A stretch of 62,529 nucleotides of DNA from Pseudoalteromonas sp. NBT06-2 (GTDB taxonomy: Bacteria > Pseudomonadota > Gammaproteobacteria > Enterobacterales > Alteromonadaceae), in the NCBI RefSeq assembly GCF_002276045.1, contig NZ_NQMR01000040.1, forward strand, positions 1-62,529, given 5' to 3'. Made by a program: the position numbers and the translations under genes. A model generated the notes under the pieces. The model saw only the letters and a list, made by a program, of their open reading frames with translations, was not told the origin of the DNA and searched no databases. Below, in pieces: positions 47,736-57,801 of the stretch (its first letter is position 1; each line of letters opens with the position of its first letter).

Positions 47736-48276
47736 AAAGTTTTACACCTATACTCAAGCTACATGGAAATAGTTTATTAAGTGAGTGATTAAATAATTTT
47801 AGGCTCTGTTTCATTACACAGCTGTCGCCTATAAACCGCTAAAAAGCTTGCTGAAAACCATATTTTGCACTACTTTATTTATACCAAGTGAGATAATTAG
47901 GTAAATACTTAATTACTATACCTTTCATTTTACCTATACCTAGCTTTTGAAGTGAGTGATAAACCATTAAAATTTTGGAGGTAATAAATGTTTTCTATCA
48001 TATATTTTCTATTTATTAATCGTTTATGATCTCAATATGACATTTTTATAATTCTAATGGAATTAAGAAGGATAAGGGGATAGGCTTTGGACTAATATAC
48101 TCTTACGACAATAGTATACTTGGCACATTAACACCACGGATCAATTTGTTACTAGAGCGCTGATTTAGATCTCAGTTGTATAGATATAAATTAATTAACT
48201 TCCTTCAAATAGAAGATAATGTAGTTGGTCTGATAGAAGACATGAAAACGTGTTTTAAATAAATAATAGGAATATA
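47736..48276. other. Gene-free stretch upstream of the chemoreceptor gene
   Basis: About 540 AT-rich bases between a MITE and the methyl-accepting chemotaxis gene. I see no gene, tRNA or repeat. A weak AGGA-type Shine-Dalgarno (AATAGGAATATA) is near 48265. Confidence 0.5.
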
Positions 48277-49953
48277 ATGAAATATTTATCCTTAATGGCA
48301 AAATTAATGGTGAGTGCAGGCATAATACTTATTCTGCTAATTATTAGCGCTAGCTACTCTCTTTACTCTATGGAGAGCATAGGTGCAAGACTAAAGACAA
48401 TTGCAGAGAGCAATATACCATTAACAAAAAAAATAGCTGACATCACCACTCATCAATTAGAGCAAGCTATTCAGTTTGAACGCGCATTACATTACGGTAG
48501 TACTTTACAACAAAAGACTAATAAAAACGCAGACTTTCAACAAGCAATTAAGAAATTTGATGAAAGGACTAATCAAATTGTAAAGGAGTTACATCAAGCA
48601 GAAAAAATTATTGAAAAGGCCATAAGAATAGAACAATCAACTAATGTAAAAAATTTAAAAAAATTAACTTCTTTAGATATGACTTTAAGGAAAATAGAAG
48701 CTGAGCATGAAGAGTTCGCTGAGCATTCCCATCAAGTATTCACTCTTTTCACTGAAGGTAAGTTAGATCAAACTGAAGAAGCAATAGAACAAGTTAAGCA
48801 TCAAGAGGAGCAGTTAATTCACGAATTAGAAGCTTTATTAACTGACATTGCCTTATTTACAACATTCAGTGCTAAAGAAGCACTTGATGTTGAACATCAA
48901 GCGATTACAATACTCATCATTATCGTGGTTTTCAGTATCTTGATAGGTGCTTACATTAACTGGAAGAACGCTCGTATAATAGTGAGTGCAATTAATCGCG
49001 CAATTGTTACTGCATCAGGTGATCTGAGCAAAGTTATTACGGTGCAAGGCTCTGATGAGATAGCTCAATTATTAACTGCAATGAATGGTATGCGTGAAAA
49101 ACTATTAAGCATGTTGTCTGAAATCTCCAATACCACAGTGGAGTTATCTTCCACCTCTGAAGAGCTGTCAACCGTTATGAACCAGAGTTCACAAACTATC
49201 CAAGAACAACAACACAGTACTGAGCATGTAGCTGATGCGGTAAAAGAACTTAATATATCTATTCATGATGTAACATCGAACATTAACCTAACAGCGGAAT
49301 CGGCTAAAGAAGCTGATAAAAAAATTGATGAAGGTGGTCAAGTTGTGGCAAAAGCCATTGATAAAATTATGGAACTCAATGAACAAATGGGTACATCAGC
49401 ACAAGCGATTAGCCAGGTGGAACAACAAAGCCAATCTATCTCTACCGTATTAGATGTAATTAAAAGCATAGCTGATCAGACCAACTTACTCGCATTAAAT
49501 GCCGCTATTGAAGCCGCACGAGCAGGAGAACAAGGTCGTGGTTTTGCAGTGGTTGCTGACGAAGTTCGTACCTTGGCGAGTAGAACACAAAAATCTACCG
49601 AAGAAATTAATACTATTATTGAGCAATTACAATCTAGTTCACATAAAGCAGTATCTGTAATGGAGCTTAGCCAAAAACAATCTAAAGATGCTGTAAAATA
49701 TGTAAAAGATTCTGGTGAAGCACTCAGTATTGTTGCAGAGTCTATTAACCAGATTACCCAGATGAGTCAACAGATTGCAAGCACAGCAGAAGAGCAAACA
49801 ACCGTAACAGAAGCTGTAAATAATGACATTATCAAAATTCATGATAAAACAACTCAATTGGCTACAAAGGCAACACAAGCGGCAGGTACCAGTCGTGAAT
49901 TAGCTCAAATTAGTGCGGGACTGCAAAGCCAAGTTGAGCGTTTTCAAACATAG
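48277..49953 (+). CDS. Methyl-accepting chemotaxis protein
   Basis: A 558-residue chemoreceptor. Membrane helices lie at about residues 8-30 and 206-228 and enclose a helical sensor domain of four-helix-bundle type (no PAS or Cache motif). HAMP follows (residues 230-282), then the signalling coiled coil. The hairpin tip reads [23 protein letters not shown], with [25 protein letters not shown] (the two CheA/CheW contact blocks at residues ~395-445). No CheR-binding pentapeptide is at the C-terminus (FQT). Ligand unknown. Confidence 0.95.
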   Translation: MKYLSLMAKLMVSAGIILILLIISASYSLYSMESIGARLKTIAESNIPLTKKIADITTHQLEQAIQFERALHYGSTLQQKTNKNADFQQAIKKFDERTNQIVKELHQAEKIIEKAIRIEQSTNVKNLKKLTSLDMTLRKIEAEHEEFAEHSHQVFTLFTEGKLDQTEEAIEQVKHQEEQLIHELEALLTDIALFTTFSAKEALDVEHQAITILIIIVVFSILIGAYINWKNARIIVSAINRAIVTASGDLSKVITVQGSDEIAQLLTAMNGMREKLLSMLSEISNTTVELSSTSEELSTVMNQSSQTIQEQQHSTEHVADAVKELNISIHDVTSNINLTAESAKEADKKIDEGGQVVAKAIDKIMELNEQMGTSAQAISQVEQQSQSISTVLDVIKSIADQTNLLALNAAIEAARAGEQGRGFAVVADEVRTLASRTQKSTEEINTIIEQLQSSSHKAVSVMELSQKQSKDAVKYVKDSGEALSIVAESINQITQMSQQIASTAEEQTTVTEAVNNDIIKIHDKTTQLATKATQAAGTSRELAQISAGLQSQVERFQT

Positions 49954-50266
49954 TAATATTGCTCGCTTGGCAGGGAGAACTTACGTACATACTCAAGTTA
50001 AAAGTATTATCGTTAACTCGTATAAAGTTTTAGAAACCGAACAGCCCAACAAAGTCGTTAAGGATGAGTCAGGCCAATCAGTGCACTTGCCAACTCATCC
50101 ACTAAACAGGTTTGGCTATAATATTGAATTTGATAGCAAAGGGAAATACGAGGAGTATACTATTGATTACGTTACATTAGCTGCTCATATTGTTGCTTTG
50201 CATAAAGAGACAAAAACACAAGATGTTGATTTTGACATCCCATGTAAAGAATATGTAAGGAATTGA
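49954..50266 (+). pseudogene. C-terminal remnant of an unrecognised gene
   Basis: About 100 codons without a start codon of their own (the open frame runs in from the end of the chemoreceptor gene). A coding-like stretch reads NRFGYNIEFDSKGKYEEYTI and IVALHKETKTQDVDFDIP, ending at a stop at 50266. It is in the same frame as the pseudogene that follows. I do not recognise the family. It is probably debris. Confidence 0.4.
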
Positions 50267-51073
50267 ACCAGTGAAAAGGTAATAGTCCTTGGCTGATATG
50301 GAAATTTTGGTAAAAAAATCGTTGAGAACCTTAGTAGCATTGAAGATATGACCATATTCATTGCGGGTCGAAACTTAAGTAAGTCATCAGCATTAGTAGC
50401 AAATCTAGAAAGTGTTGCAGTCGCTAAATTAGAGCCATTGGTCGTTGATATTTTCGCTGATGATTTTAAAGAGCGATTAGCTACCCTTTCGCCTTAGCTT
50501 GTTATTCATACAGGTGGCTCTTTTCAAGGGCAAGATTATCGTGTGCCAACAGCATGTATTGAATGTAGCGCTCACTACATTGATTTAGCCGATGACAGAA
50601 GGTTTGTTTGTGATATTGCAGAACTAGATAACCAAGCAAAAGATAAAGGTGTATTAATCGTAAGTGGCGCTAGTTCAGTGCCGGGCTTGTCGTCAGCCGT
50701 GGTTGAGCGTTATCAAAATCAATTTAGTACCATTGAATCTATTAATTTAGCGATTGCTCCGGGGAATAAAGCAGAACGTGGATTGGCAACAGTTGAAGCC
50801 ATTTTATCTTACACTGGACATCCTCTAAATGTATTTAAAGAAGGTCGTTGGCAAGATGTTTATGGCTGGATGGATTCAAAAGTAAATGACTTTGGCGGCT
50901 TTGTTGGTAAGCGCCTCTTGGCTAATGTTGATGTACCTAATTTAGAATTATTTGCTAGCCGATATGATGTAACGCAGCAAGTTAGCTTTCAAGCAGGCTT
51001 AGAGCTTCCAATATTGCATAAAACCATGGTGAGAATGGCCTACCTTTCAAAAATTGGTTTAGTAAAAAATTGA
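50267..51073 (+). pseudogene. Saccharopine-dehydrogenase-like gene with three nonsense codons
   Basis: One frame reads a saccharopine dehydrogenase-type NAD(P)-binding protein: KVIVLG-stop-YGNFGKKI, IAGRNLSKSSALV, then VIHTGGSFQGQDYRV, ACIECSAHYIDLADDR and SGASSVPGLSSAVV. It is broken by TGA at 50294 (in place of a Gly codon of the Rossmann loop), TAG at 50495 (likely former CAG) and TGA at 51071 (likely former TGG after GLVKN). Homologues continue for roughly 100 more residues that are missing. The gene is dead. Confidence 0.85.
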
Positions 51074-51101
51074 GCTCCGTTATCAAAAGCAATTGTTACC
51101 T

Positions 51102-51272
51102 ATGAAACAAATTAGCCAAGAAATATTATATAAAAATGCGATATATTCATTGGCCTTTTTATGGGATTTTACAGGGCTAACCTCAATTTATTTCTCTCCT
51201 GAAATTGGTTATGTTTACATCGCTAATGTTAATCGTGGTTTAATACACCCTAATCGAAACCTAACAACTTAA
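51102..51272 (+). pseudogene. N-terminal fragment of a DoxX-like protein
   Basis: A 56-codon frame from an ATG: MKQISQEILYKNAIYSLAFL, then WDFTGLTSIYFSPEIGYVYI. This resembles the first helix of DoxX-like proteins (LLRxSLAFVWLWTGxxSLYF-type pattern). It then ends in unrelated sequence. An intact DoxX-like gene follows 35 bases later, so this is a truncated partner in a decaying cluster. Confidence 0.5.
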
Positions 51273-51306
51273 ATAATTAGTTTAAATCAAAACAAAGAGG
51301 CCAACC

Positions 51307-51705
51307 TTGTCTTCACTACAAATTGCAAGATTCATCATTTCCTTTAGTTGGTTATACCATGGGATTTTTCCAAAACTTTTTCATATTGCACCATTAGAAA
51401 AAGCCATGACTGCCAGCATTGGTTTATCGAGTGAGCTTTCTTATTTAGTGACTAAATCAATGGGTGTTGGAGAGATTATTTTTGGGGTGTTATTCTTTAT
51501 TTTTTATCGTAATAAAGCGATAATTTTATTAAACATTATCGGGCTTTCTGGCTTATTATGTTTTGTGGCAATTTTGCAGCCTCAACTACTTATTGAAGCA
51601 TTTAACCCGGTTACTACCAATATTGCCTTAATCGGTTTTAGTTTAATTTTACTTGTCGAGACAAAGGCCGAATTAAAAAATGAACACAAAGAAGAGAAAG
51701 TATGA
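51307..51705 (+). CDS. DoxX-like membrane protein
   Basis: A 132-residue protein with four hydrophobic helices, opening with a TTG start preceded by AAAGAGG. FSWLYHGIFPKLFHIAPLEK and SMGVGEIIFGVLFFIF fit the DoxX-like family. Function is unclear; such proteins are often adjacent to DCC-type thiol oxidoreductases and saccharopine-dehydrogenase-like genes, as here. It overlaps the next gene by 4 bases. Confidence 0.8.
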   Translation: MSSLQIARFIISFSWLYHGIFPKLFHIAPLEKAMTASIGLSSELSYLVTKSMGVGEIIFGVLFFIFYRNKAIILLNIIGLSGLLCFVAILQPQLLIEAFNPVTTNIALIGFSLILLVETKAELKNEHKEEKV

Positions 51706-52145
51706 CCGTCGAAAAGTGTCCTCCTAACGTTGATGAAAATGACTGTGTGATTTTATTTGATGGGATCTGCAAGCTTTGTAATGCTTGGTGTAAATTCATC
51801 ATTAAATATGATGCCCGACAGTGCTTTAAACTATGTAGCGTACAATCACCTGAGGGCCAGAACATACTAGAGCATTTTAATATGCCAACAGCTCATTTTG
51901 ATACGATGCTGTATGTAGAAGGTAACCAATATTTTGATAAAAGTGATGCATTTTTAAATGTCGTAAATAAACTCGGATTCCCATGGCGTATATTATACGT
52001 ATTCAAAATAATCCCTAAGGGAATAAGAAATTGGTTTTATGATCGTATAGCCCTGAATCGGTATTCATTATTTGGTAAATACAATAGTTGTATGATACCT
52101 AGTAAAGAAAATGATAACCGGTTTTTGAAGAACAAATCTGTGTAG
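51702..52145 (+). CDS. DCC family thiol-disulfide oxidoreductase-like protein (DUF393)
   Basis: A 147-residue protein of the DCC family. The signature is FDGICKLCNAWCKFII, with CxxC and a further cysteine, and the second block RWFYDR-like YDRIALNRYSLFGK near the C-terminus with a final CMIPS cysteine. It is predicted to be thioredoxin-like. It is translationally coupled to the DoxX-like gene. Confidence 0.88.
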   Translation: MTVEKCPPNVDENDCVILFDGICKLCNAWCKFIIKYDARQCFKLCSVQSPEGQNILEHFNMPTAHFDTMLYVEGNQYFDKSDAFLNVVNKLGFPWRILYVFKIIPKGIRNWFYDRIALNRYSLFGKYNSCMIPSKENDNRFLKNKSV

Positions 52146-52351
52146 TAACATTAAAGTTTGCCCGTAGCAGAAGAAGAGCAAATAGGGTCACCCATCTGAA
52201 TTAAAGCTCCGTAGTCAGCCAATTTATAGGGTGACTACCGCTCTTGGCTACTAAGCCTCAGTAATTTTTTAGTGCCAAAGTTAATCTTGTTTTAACAGAT
52301 TGCTGGCTTTGCTTTTAAAAAGCAATTCAACTCGCTGTCCCTTAGCCGTTC

Positions 52352-52522
52352 TTAATCTTTTTTTTCTATTGTAATTTCAATGCTTTTGCTTTCACCCGCA
52401 AACCATTTTTGTAGATAAATAGAGCCTACAATAGGTGGCATGCCATCTTCAGGGACTTCTTTATACCGGATACTGTTTTTGTTGTGTTTTTCAAGTTCAA
52501 ATTTTAATTTTTTAGTAGTCAT
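52352..52522 (-). CDS. Small conserved-looking 56-residue protein
   Basis: A short minus-strand frame, ATG at 52522, reading MTTKKLKFELEKHNKNSIRY then KEVPEDGMPPIVGSIYLQKW and FAGESKSIEITIEKKD. The balanced, mixed-charge composition and the IYLQKWFAGESKSIEITIE end look like a real small beta-protein; I recall similar short proteins in gammaproteobacteria but no function. It is convergent with the DCC gene. Confidence 0.65.
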   Translation of the reverse strand: MTTKKLKFELEKHNKNSIRYKEVPEDGMPPIVGSIYLQKWFAGESKSIEITIEKKD

Positions 52523-52601
52523 ATGAGTCAATGCAGATAATTTTTAGGTATAATATACCAAGCGCTATAGAGGTGCTATGCCGATTTAAGCTAAGGTGAA
52601 G

Positions 52602-54359
52602 TTAAGACTTAATGGGCATAGCGTATTTTAACTCGTGAATTAACTTCCTAAATACAGATTCTTTCCCCTCAGGAATTATCAACTGGTCTTTCCCAACACG
52701 TTTACACCATTTCTTTATGATAGGGGCGCAGGCTATGTTTTTTGCAACAGCCTCGCCGCTGCATTGCAGTAGTAAAACACGACCTTCAAGTGTTACGGCA
52801 ACTTTGTTCTGCGCTAATGTCTTAAAAAGATGTTCAGTGTCTGTTGGGAAATAGGGCTGTTCATCTCTTTGCATTAGAAAATCATGTACCTCGGCAAGTT
52901 CACCACCATTTTCCAGATGAGAAAGCAACTTGCTGACAGAGAGTTGCCAAAAATTTTTCGTTTGTTCATCCGCGTAATGCGTCAGAAAAACTTTTTCATT
53001 TGCTGTTGGTTGCTGCAAAAACTGTACGCCAAATTTAGGTAGCATAGTGATGGGCGTTTCGCTTGAGGCGAAAGATTCAGAATATGAATGAGTCATGCCA
53101 AGCACATAGGCGCCTAATTTAGTCAAACGCAAGTACGTTAATCCGTCATAAGCCGATAAATAATTGATCTCGTCTAGCCAGAATTCATTAGCATAATTGT
53201 CTAGCGTTTTGTCAGGCTCAACATAAGCGATATCAATAAGCCCCAATGTGGCAAAGTACTCAAGTAATAAACAGCGGGTGTAAACGCTGGTTAAAAACCT
53301 ATCATCATGGAGCCGACCATAGACTGAGTCACCGATATACAGTGATGAAGAGTAAAGTGTTATATCGAAAAAATGGTTTGTTGCTGTCATCAAACGAATA
53401 AAGTCATCAAAAGCAACCCACTCACCCGTAGGGCATTGCGTTAATGTTGCTATACATTCCTCTCTGCGCATTTCAGGCGCTGTTAAATAGCGCTGTGCTT
53501 TACCTTTTTGACCTTTTACTGCTTTAATTCGAGAAAGTTCGTCAAATGTACTATGCGCTTTCCAGTCCCAAAAAAGGGCTTTAACGATGTCACAATGACG
53601 TTGTTTAAGCGATAGCTTTTTAACATTGATTTGTAACTCACCATTAGCCTCTTTGATCCATGAAGCGGCCCTTAGAATTTGTATCCAACCAAATGCTTTG
53701 ATAGTGCTAATAGTGTCATCTTCAATTGATAATGACTGTTGATACGGCTCATTAAGCTGTAGTGACAATTTTTTGAGTAAGGCTTTTGATGGCAGACCCG
53801 TTTTTGGGCTGACTTTTAGTTTTTTATCTTTAATCGTATTAATAAGGTGATTGAATTCACTTTGTGTAAATTGCGCGGTTTCCTGCTGCTGCGATTTCTC
53901 ACTGTCGATACGCGTATTGGTTTTTACATAAAATTTTGGGGGCAGTGGAATATGAGGCTTAATAAATAACCTCAGATCATCAGGTATGCAAACTGCCGAG
54001 CCATAACGTTTTGTTGCATAGAAAAAAGGATAGAGTAACTTATCATCTTGGTTGCCTTTGTTTTGATAATGACTCCAAGCCGCTTGACTGGGATGAGCTT
54101 GTTGATACTTAGCCTCAAACACCAAAGCATTTACATAACCGTTTTGGTTGTGAACCGCCTCTTGTAAAGCCAATTGCTGAACGCTAGATAAGTTGTTCAA
54201 AATCAATGTCAGTTTATCTAAATCCATTAGGGTTGATAATAACTGTTTGGTCATATCCGCTTTGCGGTTAGGTACTTTGCAAGCAAAGGGTAAGGATTTA
54301 AGACGAATTTTAAGCTCATCTACCGTGGTAAATTCAATAAGGTCACTGTAATTAGTCAT
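52602..54359 (-). CDS. Large winged-helix protein, possibly XPB/Ssl2 helicase-associated type
   Basis: A 585-residue soluble protein with no Walker motifs, signal peptide or membrane helix. The N-terminal part (FTTVDELKIRLKSLPFACKV, LNNLSSVQQLALQEAVHNQNGYVN) looks like the repeated winged-helix region of XPB/Ssl2 helicase-associated domain proteins. A middle Lys-rich part contains SPKTGLPSKALLKKLSL. The segment TGEWVAFDDFIRLMTATNHFF, CLLLEYFATLGLIDIAYVEP and YLRLTKLGAYVLG suggests further winged-helix units. No ATPase partner is beside it. The family call is tentative. Confidence 0.6.
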   Translation of the reverse strand: MTNYSDLIEFTTVDELKIRLKSLPFACKVPNRKADMTKQLLSTLMDLDKLTLILNNLSSVQQLALQEAVHNQNGYVNALVFEAKYQQAHPSQAAWSHYQNKGNQDDKLLYPFFYATKRYGSAVCIPDDLRLFIKPHIPLPPKFYVKTNTRIDSEKSQQQETAQFTQSEFNHLINTIKDKKLKVSPKTGLPSKALLKKLSLQLNEPYQQSLSIEDDTISTIKAFGWIQILRAASWIKEANGELQINVKKLSLKQRHCDIVKALFWDWKAHSTFDELSRIKAVKGQKGKAQRYLTAPEMRREECIATLTQCPTGEWVAFDDFIRLMTATNHFFDITLYSSSLYIGDSVYGRLHDDRFLTSVYTRCLLLEYFATLGLIDIAYVEPDKTLDNYANEFWLDEINYLSAYDGLTYLRLTKLGAYVLGMTHSYSESFASSETPITMLPKFGVQFLQQPTANEKVFLTHYADEQTKNFWQLSVSKLLSHLENGGELAEVHDFLMQRDEQPYFPTDTEHLFKTLAQNKVAVTLEGRVLLLQCSGEAVAKNIACAPIIKKWCKRVGKDQLIIPEGKESVFRKLIHELKYAMPIKS

Positions 54360-55194
54360 AGGAAAATTATCTTTTTAAAATAGATAAACCGCTCAGGGGT
54401 TAAGTTACGCTTGCTAAATTTAAAATAAACTCGCAGCTAGTTGATTAAGGATCTTAATTAAGCTCATTATTTACCGCGACTTTGGCTTTTAGTTAGACTG
54501 CTTTTAGCGAAACAGTACTGTAAAACCGCGTTAGCTTGGTAAGCAAAATTTTGTGTGTAAACCAACAACATCAAAATGATCTCATACCATCGAGCGATTA
54601 AAATCTTAATTAGAGTAAATTATATTAATAAGTAAAGTAAGTGTCAACGCGTCAGTTTGGGACAATGGGCAAACTGTGCCTACTAGTATCCCTAACACCT
54701 CACTGAGGTTAAGACCTGTAACCATTATAAAGTAGCCGCATGAGCAATAAATTAACCTTAGAACAACAGGTAAGATATTTATTATGCCTATATTGATAAA
54801 TACTTTGATAATTTTCAAACGATGCTTCACGTATTTATTGAGACTCGAACAATATTTTCAAATGCCAATAAGAAAGTTATTATGGTTTGTAAAATAAATT
54901 TAACTAAATAACTGAACTTTGTTACCTATAAACAAAGCATTAGAATTAACTCCCCATTATGGCGTAATTGGTATGAAAGTAAAAATAAGTGATATGAAAT
55001 AATTAAATGGAGAATTAAAAGAATTAAAATAGTTAAAATGACATCCACTTAAATTTGACCGTAGTTGGTCGAGTCATTTGACTGTGCTATTTTGGTAGGG
55101 TGTCTAGTTTTTTATTACCGTTGTTTTTTGCTATGGTGAAATTTTTAACTAAATTTTTATAATCAAGTACTCTTCAATAGAGCTAAACAATGAC
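54360..55194. other. Gene-free stretch of 835 bases
   Basis: AT-rich, with no supportable gene. A 74-codon minus-strand frame at 54606-54830 has no family signal. A short plus-strand start near 54740 (MSNKLTLEQQ...) looks like the beginning of a lost gene but stops after 18 codons. The stretch ends at a MITE. Confidence 0.5.
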
Positions 55195-55460
55195 TATACC
55201 CAAACCACTTCAAGATGCAGGATTCAGTTGGAATTAGAAATACTTTAAGCAAGGCATTGATTGAAGAACATGGTTATTCCCTTTTCAAAATCAATAACGC
55301 TGCATAAAGTATTTATAAACCAACCTTACAGGGGTTTCTGAGCAAATCATGCTCGTTGTTCCATCTTTTTTTAAGGGAGTAACCATTAATGCAAAGATGC
55401 GCCTAGATCATGAATTGCTCAGCAGTCCTGAACCTCACATCTTGAAGTGGCTTGGGTATA
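55195..55460. mobile_element. MITE, TATACCC family, copy 2
   Basis: 266 bases with inverted ends TATACCCAAACCACTTCAAG and CTTGAAGTGGCTTGGGTATA (one mismatch). It is about 97% identical to copy 1 (47412-47725) apart from lacking the 48-base internal block. The high identity points to recent movement. No coding capacity. Confidence 0.9.
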
Positions 55461-55723
55461 GACCATTACGATGAGAGATTTGAGGCTCTTTTACATTAAA
55501 AGAGCTTGGGGCACATTTCGACTTACATTTTTCTCAAGTGAATCGGACTGTGGCAAAAAGCAAGACCTGTCCTAGCCGTTCCATGTCGTATAAACAACCA
55601 ATTGTCCGATAAAAATTTTTATGCGACAAAATAGCACTGAAAAACAACGGGTACTCAATTATGTAAGCTCTACTAACAAACCACTAAGTAAATATTTGAG
55701 TGGCTGTCCATTTAACTCTTTCT

Positions 55724-56404
55724 TTAATTGCTTTTACGCATGATTATTTCAACAATAGATAAATTAATAACGATCCCTAACAACCTGCCATAATCGTACT
55801 GAAATTGCGTTAACATTGTATAAATCACCTCGAAATTACTGAAAATGATTAAAATAAGAATATCTATAAACAGTGGTGTAATAGCCGCTAAAACAATGGC
55901 AATGGAGCGTGCCATCCATAACTGATGAACTTGAATATTCCCTTTAATGACATAATAAAGTGCAATTAAAAAACTGCTACAAATAGCCATACTCGTCACA
56001 ATAAGAATACTGTAACGTACCCCTTGAGATTCAGGCGATAATACATTATGCATCCACACACCAGATATTGCCATAATACAACCAGAAATCACCGCAATGC
56101 GGCCAGCTAATTTGTGTCGTTTAGGATTATTTTCACGCACCTTTGGTGAAAATTGAAATGGCATCGTTAAGAAAAATAAAACCCCCGCCCCACCATGTAC
56201 AAACATAGCTCCAGGCTTAGCGAAATGAATATTATTTATAAGCGATGATTCACCTGTAAAACCCAATACTCCTAAAGCAACCAAGGCAACGCCAAACATA
56301 GCGGGAATTCCTGCTATGCCAGTTAAAAAAAGTAATGTGCCAACCACAGGCCAATTGTTAAGTGTATTTGATGAGTCAATATTATTAGTTTTAGTTAACA
56401 TCAT
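55724..56404 (-). CDS. DUF2306 domain membrane protein
   Basis: About 226 residues from the ATG at 56404 (the upstream start at 56461 adds 19 polar residues and is less likely). Seven hydrophobic helices; the block HFAKPGAMFVHGGAGVLFFLTMPFQF and RHKLAGRIAVISGCIMAISGVWM (with the conserved histidines and RxH) is typical of DUF2306, a putative heme-type membrane family. Divergent from an AraC-type regulator 123 bases away, which probably controls it. Confidence 0.8.
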   Translation of the reverse strand: MMLTKTNNIDSSNTLNNWPVVGTLLFLTGIAGIPAMFGVALVALGVLGFTGESSLINNIHFAKPGAMFVHGGAGVLFFLTMPFQFSPKVRENNPKRHKLAGRIAVISGCIMAISGVWMHNVLSPESQGVRYSILIVTSMAICSSFLIALYYVIKGNIQVHQLWMARSIAIVLAAITPLFIDILILIIFSNFEVIYTMLTQFQYDYGRLLGIVINLSIVEIIMRKSN

Positions 56405-56583
56405 AATGTCATAATTTCTCGAATGGCTAAGTTGATACTGATTATGTAAAATAACTTTCAAATTAGCGTCCGGTTGGGTTGATTAAGACCAATTAATGAG
56501 TTCAGCCTATAAGGCTGGATACATAAAAAACCTCTATAGCGCTTATAAAAACTAGCTTTACAAAAGTAAGAGAATTATTAGCA

Positions 56584-57783
56584 ATGGAAAGCACAGCACT
56601 GTTCGCAATTAACTTATCAACACTCATTATCATTATTTTTAGCGCTCATTTGTTATGTTTACGTGCTTTTGAACGTCAAACATATTTGCCATTAGCTATA
56701 TTTTTATTATCCATTGGTATTGTTATTTGTCAGCCTACATTAGCTAATTTAGCTGACCAGTTACGCCCTACTATGATCATACTTTCACTGCCAGCAATTT
56801 TATTAACAGCGCCAAGTTTGTGGTTTTATGTTGAAGGCATCACCGCCAAAAAATCATGGCAACTTAATCAAATGCATAAAAAGCATTTTATACTTTTTAT
56901 AATCGGAGCCCTTGTCGCCCTGATTGCATTATTTATTCCTTATGATGTGCAATATACTTTGCTAATTAACGATGATGAAAGCGTATTAAATAAAACCACA
57001 CCAAACATTAAATTCATAACGATATCGACGCTTATTGCAACCGTATTACTGGTACTTGCATGGATAGCTCAATCAGGTTTTTATCTTTATAAGGTGATAA
57101 AAAGATTAACGCAATATAGAGAACATTTAAAAAGCCTGTTTGCCAGTACAGAAGTTAAAGAGGCTCGATGGATCAGTTGGTTATTACTCGCTATTGCAAT
57201 TGTATGGGCTGCAACAGCAGCAAATATTATCGTAAATAATATTTTATTCTCAAACGAAGTAAACGCAACAGTATCTGGTTTGATTATTTTAATTATGACT
57301 TGGAGTGTTGCTATTTGGGGGCTTCGCCAAAAACCTGGATTTGAAGAACTATATGATGCTGATGAAGATATTCAACAAATACTAGAAGATACTCCCGCAC
57401 AATCAGAAAAGTATCAGCGCTCCGCTTTAGATAATCAAAACGCAGTTAAAATAGCAGATAAAATAACACTCGCTATGCAACAAGATAAACTCTATTTAGA
57501 TGCATCATTATCTTTGCAAAAACTCGCAAAGCACATCAATACCTCGCCTAATTACATTTCACAAACCCTAAATGAAACTTTAGGCGCAAACTTTTTTGAT
57601 TATATTAATCAGTATCGAATAAATGAAGCTAAAAACCAATTAAAACAAACAGAAAACACTGTGTTAGATATCGCAATGAATGTAGGTTTTAATGCAAAAT
57701 CGTCTTTTTATACCGCATTTAAAAAAGAAACCCAGCAAACACCAAGTCAATATCGTAAAAGTGAGGCTTTAATAGAGTTTTAA
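56584..57783 (+). CDS. Membrane-bound AraC-family transcriptional regulator
   Basis: A 399-residue protein. Seven or eight hydrophobic helices occupy residues 1-250. A C-terminal AraC double helix-turn-helix (residues ~295-395) reads LYLDASLSLQKLAKHINTSPNYISQTLNE then FFDYINQYRINEAKNQL and VLDIAMNVGFNAKSSFYTAFKKETQQTPSQYR (segments given separately). It likely senses a lipid or small molecule and controls the divergent DUF2306 gene. Confidence 0.9.
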   Translation: MESTALFAINLSTLIIIIFSAHLLCLRAFERQTYLPLAIFLLSIGIVICQPTLANLADQLRPTMIILSLPAILLTAPSLWFYVEGITAKKSWQLNQMHKKHFILFIIGALVALIALFIPYDVQYTLLINDDESVLNKTTPNIKFITISTLIATVLLVLAWIAQSGFYLYKVIKRLTQYREHLKSLFASTEVKEARWISWLLLAIAIVWAATAANIIVNNILFSNEVNATVSGLIILIMTWSVAIWGLRQKPGFEELYDADEDIQQILEDTPAQSEKYQRSALDNQNAVKIADKITLAMQQDKLYLDASLSLQKLAKHINTSPNYISQTLNETLGANFFDYINQYRINEAKNQLKQTENTVLDIAMNVGFNAKSSFYTAFKKETQQTPSQYRKSEALIEF

Positions 57784-57801
57784 TAAATAAGGCTTAGAAT
57801 T

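Noticed and set aside
47584..47772. 62-codon plus-strand frame
   Set aside because: It lies mostly inside the TATACCC-family MITE; the other copy breaks the frame, so it is not a gene.
49913..50266. 117-codon frame taken as a gene
   Set aside because: Its start lies inside the chemoreceptor gene in another frame; only the part after 49954 looks coding, and it has no start of its own.
50294..51073. Stop codon recoding in the saccharopine-dehydrogenase-like gene
   Set aside because: Both TGA and TAG occur, no selenocysteine-type hairpin context is apparent, and the C-terminus is also lost; a pseudogene is simpler.
52309..52325. TTGCTTTTAAAAAGCAA as a terminator
   Set aside because: The stem is AT-rich with no loop room and no following T tract; too weak to call.
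54606..54830. 74-codon minus-strand frame
   Set aside because: No family signal, no Shine-Dalgarno, AT-rich intergenic context.
52556..56545. Shared AAGCGCTATAGAGG near 52560 (plus) and 56532 (minus) as a regulon site
   Set aside because: A 14-base match between two places is expected by chance in a window of this size and AT content.
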